The position numbers were made by a program, and so were the translations under genes. This document shows positions 25,158-32,508 of a stretch of 64,000 nucleotides of DNA, in pieces; the first letter of the stretch is position 1; the number at the start of each line of letters is the position of its first letter. Below the pieces are notes generated by a model that was not told the DNA's origin, searched no databases, and worked only from the letters and a program-made list of their open reading frames with translations. Source of the stretch: Micromonospora coerulea (GTDB lineage Bacteria; Actinomycetota; Actinomycetes; Mycobacteriales; Micromonosporaceae); contig NZ_JAEMUW010000005.1 of the NCBI RefSeq assembly GCF_016598485.1, positions 1 to 64,000 on the forward strand. The letters run 5' to 3'.

Positions 25158-26242
25158 GGCTGGAGATCCTGCCGGTGCCGGGCATCGGCGACGTGACCGA
25201 GGGCGACGACCTGGCGGCGCTGATCGCCACCGCGGCGCCGTGGTTGCACGACGGCGACGTGCTGGTGGTGACCAGCAAGATCGTGTCGAAGGCGGAGGGC
25301 CGACTGGTCGACGTGCCGGCCGACGGTCCGGAGCGGTTGGCCGCCCGGGACGAGGTGCTCGCCGCCGAGACGGTGCGGGTGGTCGCGAGCCGGGGGGCGA
25401 CCCGGATCGTGCAGACCCACCACGGCTTCGTGATGGCCTCCGCCGGAATCGACGCCTCGAACGTGGACAAGACCCGGCTGGTGCTGCTGCCGGAGGACCC
25501 GGACGCGTCGGCCCGAGCGCTGCGGGCCGCCCTGCGGGACCGCTACGACCTCGACGTCGCGGTGATCATCAGCGACACGATGGGCCGGCCGTGGCGCAAC
25601 GGACTGACCGACGTGGCGCTGGGCGTGGCCGGGATGCCGGCCATCCGGGACCACCGGGGCGAGATCGACCCGTACGGCAACGAGCTGCAACTGACCCAGA
25701 TCGCCGTGGTCGACGAACTCGCCGGCGCCGGTGAGCTGATCAAGGGCAAGTGCGACCAGGTGCCGGTGGCGGTGGTTCGCGGCTACCTCGGGGTCGCCCG
25801 GACCGACGACGGGGCGGGCGCGCGGGCGCTGATCCGGGACGCCGAACTCGACCTCTTCTCGCTGGGTACCGCCGAGGCGCAGGCCGCCGGCCTGCGCGCG
25901 GCCGCCACCCTGCCCGACGGCACCGGCGCGGAGCCGGCCGACCCGGTCGCGGTGGCCCGGGCGATCGCCGCGGTGGCCGACGTGGTCGCGCCCGGCACGG
26001 TCTTCACCCACATCATCGACGAGGAGGTACGCGTCGGACTGATCGCCACCGTGCCCGGCTGGCCCGCGGCGGCGACCGGGCTGCTGCTCGGTGCCCCGCC
26101 GACGCCGGTGGACCAGCCGGACCTGGTGCGCTTCGGGACGGACCTGCAACGGCTGCGGACCGCGCTGGCCGCGGAGGGAATCTCCTCGGCGCTCCTGCCG
26201 CCCCCGTACGGCAGCACCGCCAGCGCCGCCCTGGCCATCTGA
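25154..26242 (+). CDS. fbiB: Coenzyme F420-0:L-glutamate ligase, FbiB without nitroreductase domain
   Basis: The 362-residue protein starts at a GTG overlapping the fbiA stop. Residues 1 to about 245 are a complete CofE ligase (LEILPVPGIGDVTEGDDLAALI, VVTSKIVSKAEGRLV, IISDTMGRPWRNGLTDVALG), which adds glutamates to F420-0. Mycobacterial FbiB is about 448 residues and continues into an FMN nitroreductase-like domain that reduces dehydro-F420-0. Here only about 115 residues follow, lacking an RRTVR-like entry or flavin motifs. The reductase step must be done by another protein or by a diverged tail. Confidence 0.88.
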   Translation: MRLEILPVPGIGDVTEGDDLAALIATAAPWLHDGDVLVVTSKIVSKAEGRLVDVPADGPERLAARDEVLAAETVRVVASRGATRIVQTHHGFVMASAGIDASNVDKTRLVLLPEDPDASARALRAALRDRYDLDVAVIISDTMGRPWRNGLTDVALGVAGMPAIRDHRGEIDPYGNELQLTQIAVVDELAGAGELIKGKCDQVPVAVVRGYLGVARTDDGAGARALIRDAELDLFSLGTAEAQAAGLRAAATLPDGTGAEPADPVAVARAIAAVADVVAPGTVFTHIIDEEVRVGLIATVPGWPAAATGLLLGAPPTPVDQPDLVRFGTDLQRLRTALAAEGISSALLPPPYGSTASAALAI

Positions 26243-26316
26243 CCCGCGGCCCGGCGGCGGCCAGGTCACCGAGGTGCTGGCGTCCTGGCGGGTCCGGGCC
26301 GCATTCCGGCGGCGGG

Positions 26317-27321
26317 TCAGGCGTCGAGCATGGCCCGGCCGAGCGGGGTCAGGGTGTGCAGCACGGTGTTGCGGTCCCGGTGGCTGACCAGCAGCCCGGC
26401 GTTGCGCAGCACGGCGGTGTGCTGGCTGGCCGCGGCCGGCGAGATGTGCAGCCGGCGGGCCACCTCGCCGGTCGTGCAGCCGGCGTCGGTCGCCGCCAGC
26501 ACGGCGGCACGGGTCCGCCCGAGCAGGGCCGCGAGGGCCGGACGGCTGCCGGCGGCGGTGGCCGGGCCGGCGCCGCGGCCCGGCTCCGGGGCGAGCCCGC
26601 CGAGCCGGTCGACCGGGTAGACCAGCACCGGCGGCAGGGCCGGGTCGACCAGCGCGACCGGCGTCCGGGCGCAGAAGAACGACGGGACCAGCAGCAGCCC
26701 CCGGCCGTCCAGGTGCAGCTCCCGGGTGTCCGGGTAGTCGAGCACCTCGAGCATGCCCGCCTCCCAACGCATGTTCGGGCGCAGGCCGGTGAGCAGTCCC
26801 TCGACGCCGCCGTCGAGCAGGGCCCGCGCTCGCCGCGCCCGGTCGGCCTCCACGGCCGCCCGGATCCGCGACCAGTACGGCGCGATGGCCAGCTCCTGAT
26901 AGCGCGTCATCGAGTCGGTGAGGTGGCGCAGCACCTCGGGCTCACCCCGGGCCAGCGCCGCCGCCGCGGCGGGCAGCGGGGTCTCCCCGGCCAGCCGGGT
27001 CAGGTCCCGGCGGAGCAGGTCGGCGGGGGTGCTCCGGACCGCCTCCAGGCCCACCTCGAAGCCGTCCAGGCTCTGGTACGGGGTGAGGAAGTCGGGGAAG
27101 TAGCCGCGGGGCGGGTTCAGCGCGAAGAGCAGGCGGAGGCGGCTGGCGGCGGTGTCGGTCCGCAGCGTGCGGGCGACGCCGCGCCGCCAGTCCGCCAGCA
27201 ACGGATCCCGGCCGCGGCCCTGCAGCAGGTGCAGGCTGAGGACCAGTTCCCAGACGGGATCCGCGGCGGGGGCCACCCTGGTCCGCAGGATGTCCTCGCT
27301 CGAGAAGAGGATCTTCAGCAT
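26317..27321 (-). CDS. ArsR-type winged-helix regulator with DUF5937
   Basis: The 334-residue protein begins MLKILFSSEDILRTRVAP, has a large N-terminal DUF5937-like region to about residue 240, and ends with an ArsR-like winged helix (TTGEVARRLHISPAAASQHTAVLRNAGLLVSHRDRNTVLHTLT). GGGAGAG precedes ATG 27321. It is convergent with fbiB and has no linked target gene nearby. These regulators are common and largely uncharacterised in actinobacteria. Confidence 0.85.
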   Translation of the reverse strand: MLKILFSSEDILRTRVAPAADPVWELVLSLHLLQGRGRDPLLADWRRGVARTLRTDTAASRLRLLFALNPPRGYFPDFLTPYQSLDGFEVGLEAVRSTPADLLRRDLTRLAGETPLPAAAAALARGEPEVLRHLTDSMTRYQELAIAPYWSRIRAAVEADRARRARALLDGGVEGLLTGLRPNMRWEAGMLEVLDYPDTRELHLDGRGLLLVPSFFCARTPVALVDPALPPVLVYPVDRLGGLAPEPGRGAGPATAAGSRPALAALLGRTRAAVLAATDAGCTTGEVARRLHISPAAASQHTAVLRNAGLLVSHRDRNTVLHTLTPLGRAMLDA

Positions 27322-27595
27322 GGAGCGCTCTCCCGGGGCGGGCAGAGGGGGTGCCCGCCGACAATTCGCACTGTACCCGCCGGCACTAATCTCCATCTTT
27401 AAGCGTGGACTGAAAAACCTCGACGGGGGTCGGACCCGTTGGGCATGCTTCCCCTTGCCCACCGGGTCCGGGACGAGACGTCATCGGGGCCGGGGCGACC
27501 GGGGGTCGGGAGACGGCGACCGGGCGGCACCACGAGGGTCTGCGGCCCCTGTTCCGCAGAGGTGTCATCCGGTCGCCACCCGCCTGATCCGGGTG

Positions 27596-28633
27596 TCAGT
27601 CCACCCAGAGCGCGACCCGATGGTCCTCGTCGGTGACGTACCAGCAGTGACCCGCCGCCTCGGCCAGCCCCTCCACGTGGTGGAACGGCGCCAGGTCGGC
27701 GACCACCTTCCCGGCCACCCGCGCGTCCGGCGTGACGTCCAGCCGGAATCGGACGTGCCGCGAGGTCACCGCCCCGCCCTGTGGATGGTCGTCGAGCAGC
27801 ACCGAGCCCTTGCCCAGCGCGTCGATCGACCCGATCACCGCCGCGTACCCGCCGTCGCCGGTGGGCGCGATCGCCCGGAAACCGGTCAGTTCCCCCGGCG
27901 GGGTCACCCCGGTCACCGCGTACGCCCCGACGGCCCGGGGCCACGCCGGGTCGGCGGCGAACATGCCAGCCACCCCGACCAGCTCGATCAGGATCGGCTC
28001 GCCCTCGGCGGTGACCGGGAACCGGAGCCCGAGCAGCACCGTGCCGGCCGGCGTGAAGGCGGCCGCCTCGACGTTGAGCGGCAGGTCGTCCTCGGCGAGC
28101 CGGCTCACCCAGCCCTTCGCCCGGGCGGTCCCCCGCGCCAGGGTCTCCACGATGAACCGGTGCCGCACCCGGTCGCCGGGCGGCAGCGGGGTCAGCGGCG
28201 CGGCGGCGAGCGCGTCGTTGACCGCCCGGTGCAGCCGGAACCGGTTGCGCACCACGTGCACCGGCAGCGTCCCGGTCGCGGCGTCGTTCTCCCGGAACCG
28301 GGCCACGAATGCCCGCCGGGGGCGCAACGGGCCGGCCTTCGAGCCGAAGTGCGAGCCGAAGACGTACACCCAACCGTCGTGGTGGGCGAGGGCCTCACCG
28401 TCCTCGGTCCGGCCGTTCTCCGCACCGGCGTCCGCGGGGACGTGGTGCGCCACCCACTCGCCGTCCTCACGTTCGAGGAGCAGGGCCAGGCAGCGTTCCA
28501 CCGGGCCCTCGTCCAGGACGGTCCAGAACGCCCGGCGGGCGCGGTGGGCGCGCAGCAGCGCCGCCGAGCGAACCGGCAGCAGGTCGCTGGCCTCGTTGCC
28601 GGCCACGACGAACTCGACGAGTCGCAGGGTCAC
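27596..28633 (-). CDS. Hypothetical protein, beta-rich
   Basis: The 345-residue protein is not recognised with confidence. It has alternating beta-strand segments (WVYVFGSHFGSKAGPLRPRRAFVARF, FTPAGTVLLGLRFPVTAEGEPILIELVGV, GYAAVIGSIDA) typical of a propeller or DUF3616-like fold, with no signal peptide. It begins at GTG 28633, six bases after TACCCT on the minus strand, so it is probably leaderless. It is divergent from the Nudix gene across 39 bp. Confidence 0.75.
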   Translation of the reverse strand: MTLRLVEFVVAGNEASDLLPVRSAALLRAHRARRAFWTVLDEGPVERCLALLLEREDGEWVAHHVPADAGAENGRTEDGEALAHHDGWVYVFGSHFGSKAGPLRPRRAFVARFRENDAATGTLPVHVVRNRFRLHRAVNDALAAAPLTPLPPGDRVRHRFIVETLARGTARAKGWVSRLAEDDLPLNVEAAAFTPAGTVLLGLRFPVTAEGEPILIELVGVAGMFAADPAWPRAVGAYAVTGVTPPGELTGFRAIAPTGDGGYAAVIGSIDALGKGSVLLDDHPQGGAVTSRHVRFRLDVTPDARVAGKVVADLAPFHHVEGLAEAAGHCWYVTDEDHRVALWVD

Positions 28634-28639
28634 CCGGCC

Positions 28640-28666
28640 AGGGTACGGAGGCGGCGCTCGTAGAGT
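28640..28666. promoter_or_regulatory. Back-to-back leaderless promoters, hypothetical / Nudix
   Basis: TACCCT reads leftward at 28645-28640, six bases before GTG 28633. TAGAGT reads rightward at 28661-28666, six bases before ATG 28673. Both genes lack SD sequences and start within 39 bp of each other. Confidence 0.55.
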
Positions 28667-28672
28667 GTCGGG

Positions 28673-29257
28673 ATGCCCGACGCCGCTCCCGACCACTACG
28701 CCGCCCTGTACACCGACGCCACCGCCGTGCTGACCGACTGGACGGCGACCAGCCCGGCCGCCGGGGCAGCCCGCGACCGAACCCTGGAGCTGCTGACCGC
28801 CGGCCCGGTCGCGCTGAGCCGCGGCCACCGGGCCGGGCACGTCACCGCCAGCGCGCTGGTGCTCGACGGCAGCGGGGAGCGGGTGCTGCTCTGCCTGCAC
28901 GGCAAGTTCCGCAAGTGGGTACAGCTCGGCGGCCACTGCGAGCCCGGCGACCGGACCCTGGCGACCGCGGCGCTGCGTGAGGCGGCCGAGGAGTCCGGCA
29001 TCGCCGGGCTGGTCGTCGACCCCGACCCCATCGACGTGGACATCCACCCGGTCAGCTGCCAGGGCGGTTCGCTGCACTACGACGTCCGGTTCGCCGTCCT
29101 CGCCCCGCCCGGGGCCACTGAGCGGGTCAGCGACGAGTCCGAGGCGCTCGGCTGGTTCCGGCCGGACCGGCTCCCCGAGCCGCTGGCCGACGGGACCGTG
29201 CAGCTCCTCGCGCCGGCCCTGGCTCGCCGGGCGGGCTCAGGACGCGCTCAGAGGTAA
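28673..29257 (+). CDS. Nudix hydrolase
   Basis: The 194-residue protein carries a complete Nudix box (GHCEPGDRTLATAALREAAEESGI at about residues 82-105) with the REAAEE metal-binding glutamates. It would hydrolyse a nucleoside diphosphate linked to another group. About 50 helical residues precede the box. The substrate is unknown. Its stop overlaps the convergent mannose-1-phosphate guanylyltransferase stop by 10 bp. Confidence 0.9.
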   Translation: MPDAAPDHYAALYTDATAVLTDWTATSPAAGAARDRTLELLTAGPVALSRGHRAGHVTASALVLDGSGERVLLCLHGKFRKWVQLGGHCEPGDRTLATAALREAAEESGIAGLVVDPDPIDVDIHPVSCQGGSLHYDVRFAVLAPPGATERVSDESEALGWFRPDRLPEPLADGTVQLLAPALARRAGSGRAQR

Positions 29258-30339
29258 CCCTCCTCGCCGCGCTCCTTCAGCTCGTCGACCAGCTTCTTGA
29301 CGTCCTGAGCCCGGTCGCGCGGGCAGACCAGCACCGCGTCCGGGGTGTCCACCACGATCAGGTCGTGCACGCCGAGGACAGCCACCAACCGGCCCGACTG
29401 CGGTACCACCACCAGCCCGGTGCTGTCCCGCAGCAGGACGCCCGGCTTGGCGTCGGAGCCGAGCACCACGGTGCCGCTCGGGTCGGCGGGCAGCACCTCG
29501 CCCAGCGTGTGGAAGTCACCCACGTCGTTCCAGCCGAAGTCGCCCGGCACGGTGGCCACCCGGCCGGCGGTTGCCGCTCCCTCCATGACCGCGTAGTCGA
29601 CGGAGATCTTCGGCAGCGTCGGCCAGACGGTCCCGAGGATGTCGTCCTGCTCCGCGGTGCCCCAGGCGGCCGCGATCGCCGTGATCCCCGCGTGCAGCGT
29701 CGGCTGCTGCCGGGCCAGCTCGGCCAGGAACACGTCCACCCGCCAGACGAACATGCTGGCGTTCCAGAGGTGCCGGCCGGAGCGGACGTACCCCTCGGCC
29801 ACCTCGGCGGCCGGCTTCTCCTTGAACTCGATGACCGGGCGCAGTGGACCGTCGTCGGCCGGCTCGCCGGTCTCCAGATAGCCGTAGCCGGTCTCCGGCC
29901 TGGTCGGGGTGATCCCCACCGTCATCAGCAGGCCCCGCTCGGCGCCGCCGATCGCCTGCCGCACCGTCTCCGCCCAGCTGGCCGGGTCGCCGATCAGATG
30001 GTCGGCGGCGAACGAGCCCATCACCGCCTCGGGCTCGCGCAGCGCGATGACCGCGGCGGCCAGCGCGATCGCCGCGCACGAGTCCCGGGGTGACGGCTCG
30101 ACCAGGATGTTCTCCTCCGGCAGGCCAGCCAGTTGCCGGGCCACCGCCGCGACGTGCGCGGCACCCGTGACCACCAGGGTGCGCTCGGGTGTGGTCAGCG
30201 GCGCGAGTCGGTCCACCGTGGCCTGGAGCAGCGAGGCCGGGGTGCCGGTCAGCGGGTGGAGGAACTTGGGGTGGCCCGCACGGGACAGCGGCCACAACCT
30301 CGTGCCGCTGCCGCCCGCCGGGATCACGGCGTAGAACAT
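29248..30339 (-). CDS. manC: Mannose-1-phosphate guanylyltransferase
   Basis: The 363-residue enzyme makes GDP-mannose for glycans, lipomannan and mannosylated lipids. It has the nucleotidyltransferase signature PAGGSGTRLWPLSRAGHPKFLHPL at the N-terminus and FKEKP with DYAVMEGA further in; the C-terminal cupin isomerase domain of long ManC enzymes is absent. I choose ATG 30339: CATGAT sits six bases upstream as a likely leaderless -10, and the signature begins right after. An ATG at 30369 would add ten residues. The order manC, glycosyltransferase, TIGR03089 echoes M. tuberculosis Rv3264c-Rv3268. Confidence 0.92.
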   Translation of the reverse strand: MFYAVIPAGGSGTRLWPLSRAGHPKFLHPLTGTPASLLQATVDRLAPLTTPERTLVVTGAAHVAAVARQLAGLPEENILVEPSPRDSCAAIALAAAVIALREPEAVMGSFAADHLIGDPASWAETVRQAIGGAERGLLMTVGITPTRPETGYGYLETGEPADDGPLRPVIEFKEKPAAEVAEGYVRSGRHLWNASMFVWRVDVFLAELARQQPTLHAGITAIAAAWGTAEQDDILGTVWPTLPKISVDYAVMEGAATAGRVATVPGDFGWNDVGDFHTLGEVLPADPSGTVVLGSDAKPGVLLRDSTGLVVVPQSGRLVAVLGVHDLIVVDTPDAVLVCPRDRAQDVKKLVDELKERGEEGYL

Positions 30340-30402
30340 CAGCACATCATGCCCGAACCGCCCCGGCACGGACGGGCGGTCGACCGTACCGGCGGCGGAC
30401 GG

Positions 30403-31548
30403 TCAGGAACGGGCCCGGCTCCATGCCGCGATGTGCACCTCGGCGCTGGACTCCCAGGTGAACTCCTTGGCCCGGTCGAAACCGGCCTTGGCCAGGGACA
30501 GCCGGCGCTGCTCGTCGTCCAGCAGGGCGGCCAGGTCGGTGGCGATCTGGCCCGGGTCCTCGCTGGTGTAGGCCACCGCGTCGCCGCCCACCTCGGGCAG
30601 GGACAACCGGGGCGTGGTCAGCACGGGTGCCGCGCAGGCCATCGCCTCCAGGATCGGCAGGCCGAAGCCCTCGCCGTACGACGGGTAGGCGGCGACCAGC
30701 GCCCCGCCGAGGAAGCCGGGCAGGTCGGCGTAGCGGAGGTAGCCCGGGCGGAGCAGCCGCAGGTGCGACGGGACCTCGGCCACCGCCCGGTCGATGTCGT
30801 CGTCGTGGCCCTGACCGCCGGCGATCACCAGGGCCGGCGGGTCGCTCCGATCGGCCACCGCACGGGCCCAGCCGCGGATCAGGTTGGGCACGTTCTTGCG
30901 CGGCTCCTTGGCCCCGAGGAACGCAATGTAGCTGCTGCTGCCCAACCCCAGCCGGGCGCGGACGCGGGCCTTCTCCTCTTCGCTCGGGGCGTGGAAGGCG
31001 GCCTGGTCGACGCCGTGGTACGCCACGTCGATCCGGGTCGGGTCGGCGTCGAGCAGCCGGATCAACTCGTCCCGGGTGGCCTTGCTCGGCACGATCACCC
31101 GGTCCGCCCGGCGCAGCGAGGTCTTGATCGCGCTGCGGAAGAACGTCCGGCGGGACTTGTCGTAGTGCTCCGGCTCGGTGAAGAAGGTCGCGTCGTGCAC
31201 GGTGACCGTGACCGGGCAGCCGGCCCGCAGCGGGCAGGTGTAGAAGGGCGAGTGCAGCACCTCCGCGCCGACCTGCTGGGCGAGCAGCGGCAGGCCGGTC
31301 TGCTCCCAGGCGAGGCGGGCCGGGCGGTGCGCCACCGCCGCGGGGGCGGGGACGACCTCGGCCCCGGGCAACATCCGGGTGTAGCGCTCCAGGTCGGTGC
31401 GCAGGCTCACCACGGCCAGGTCCACGCCGGAGCCGCACACCTTGCCGAGGGCGCCGAGCAGGCCATCGACGTATCTACCGACGCCGCCACGGTCGGCGGG
31501 GACACTCGTGGCGTCGATGAGCACGCGGGGCGGGCGACCGGCGGTCAC
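30403..31548 (-). CDS. GT4-family glycosyltransferase
   Basis: The 381-residue protein is a GT-B fold enzyme: PRVLIDATSVPADRGGVGRYV near the N-terminus, VTVHDATFF mid-domain, GAKEPRKNVPNLI, and the donor-site segment PSYGEGFGLPILEAMACAAPVLTTP. GAGGAG lies eight bases before GTG 31548. Next to manC a mannosyltransferase is likely, working on cell-wall or lipid-linked glycans at the cytoplasmic membrane face. It occupies the position of the rhamnosyltransferase wbbL in mycobacteria but belongs to a different family. Confidence 0.88.
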   Translation of the reverse strand: MTAGRPPRVLIDATSVPADRGGVGRYVDGLLGALGKVCGSGVDLAVVSLRTDLERYTRMLPGAEVVPAPAAVAHRPARLAWEQTGLPLLAQQVGAEVLHSPFYTCPLRAGCPVTVTVHDATFFTEPEHYDKSRRTFFRSAIKTSLRRADRVIVPSKATRDELIRLLDADPTRIDVAYHGVDQAAFHAPSEEEKARVRARLGLGSSSYIAFLGAKEPRKNVPNLIRGWARAVADRSDPPALVIAGGQGHDDDIDRAVAEVPSHLRLLRPGYLRYADLPGFLGGALVAAYPSYGEGFGLPILEAMACAAPVLTTPRLSLPEVGGDAVAYTSEDPGQIATDLAALLDDEQRRLSLAKAGFDRAKEFTWESSAEVHIAAWSRARS

Positions 31549-31685
31549 GGGGCGACTCCTCAGGATGGCGGGTCTGTGGTGAACAACACTGTCGGCAAGC
31601 CTACGCCGGGGCGGGGTCCCGACGCTGACTGCGACCCGACGGTACGCCGACTTGTCGTTGTCATCGAGTACGGGTTCCGAACGCG

Positions 31686-31691
31686 TATCGT
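31686..31691 (+). promoter_or_regulatory. Leaderless -10 of TIGR03089 gene
   Basis: TATCGT ends eight bases before ATG 31700, so the 5' leader would be at most two or three bases. No SD is present. Confidence 0.4.
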
Positions 31692-31699
31692 TCGCGCCG

Positions 31700-32389
31700 A
31701 TGGCCGACAACATTGCCCGGGTCTTCGCCGACGCGATCGCGCCCGACCCCACCCGCCCCCTGCTCACCTGGTACGACGACGCCACCGGCGAGCGGACGGA
31801 ACTGTCCGGCGCGACGCTGGCGAACTGGGTGGCCAAGACGGCGAACCTCCTCGTCGACGAGCTGGCCCTCGCCCCCGGCGACACGGCCGGCGTGTTGCTG
31901 CCGCCGCACTGGCAGACCGCCGCGGTGCTGCTCGGCTGCTGGTCGGCGAAGCTGACCGTGCTCGACACGCCGGGTGACGTGGACGTGCTCTTCGCCGCGG
32001 CCGACCGGGTCGCCGGCGCGCAGGAGTGGTCGGCCGGCGAGCGGTACGCCCTCGCGCTCGACCCGTTCGCGCTGCCGATGCGGGAGGTGCCCCCCGGCTT
32101 CGCCGACTACGTCGTCGAGGTCCGCGGCCACGGCGACCACTTCACCCCGTACCCCGGCGGCGGCGAGGCGGACGCCGACCTGCTGGCCCGCGCGGCCGCC
32201 CGCGCCGCGGACCTGGGCATCACCCCCGGCGACCGCGTCCTGATCGACGCGGCCACCCACCCCGACCCGGTCGACTGGCTCCTCGCCCCCCTGACCGCCG
32301 GCGCCACCATCGTCCTCTGCGCCAACCTCGACCCCACCCGCGTCGCCTCCCGCACCACCACGGAAAAGGTCACCCACACCCTGCCCTAA
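31700..32389 (+). CDS. TIGR03089 family protein
   Basis: The 229-residue protein resembles the N-terminal part of an acyl-adenylating (AMP-binding) enzyme: PLLTWYDDATGERTELSGATLANWVAKTANLL, then GVLLPPHWQTAAVLLGCWSAKLTVLD. It lacks the adenylation core and C-terminal lid, so catalysis is unlikely. TIGR03089 is an actinobacterial family of unknown role; the M. tuberculosis example is Rv3268, in the same neighbourhood. It is divergent from the glycosyltransferase and precedes a palindromic repeat. Confidence 0.85.
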   Translation: MADNIARVFADAIAPDPTRPLLTWYDDATGERTELSGATLANWVAKTANLLVDELALAPGDTAGVLLPPHWQTAAVLLGCWSAKLTVLDTPGDVDVLFAAADRVAGAQEWSAGERYALALDPFALPMREVPPGFADYVVEVRGHGDHFTPYPGGGEADADLLARAAARAADLGITPGDRVLIDAATHPDPVDWLLAPLTAGATIVLCANLDPTRVASRTTTEKVTHTLP

Positions 32390-32421
32390 CCCACCCCGCC
32401 CCTCCCGCCCCCCCGGCGCGG

Positions 32422-32490
32422 CGATCTTGCAGTTCGGGCCCGCACGATGGGCGTTGTACCCCATTCGCCGGGGCGACAAGTGCAAGATCG
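32422..32490. repeat. REP-like palindrome with nested hairpin
   Basis: CGATCTTGCA (32422-32431) and TGCAAGATCG (32481-32490) are perfect 10-bp arms 49 bases apart; ATGGG (32447-32451) and CCCAT (32460-32464) pair inside. It lies between the convergent TIGR03089 and acetoacetyl-CoA synthetase genes and could end both transcripts. GATCTTGCACTT elements are, as I recall, dispersed in Micromonosporaceae. Confidence 0.62.
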
Positions 32491-32508
32491 ACGCGGGTGG
32501 GGGTGGGA

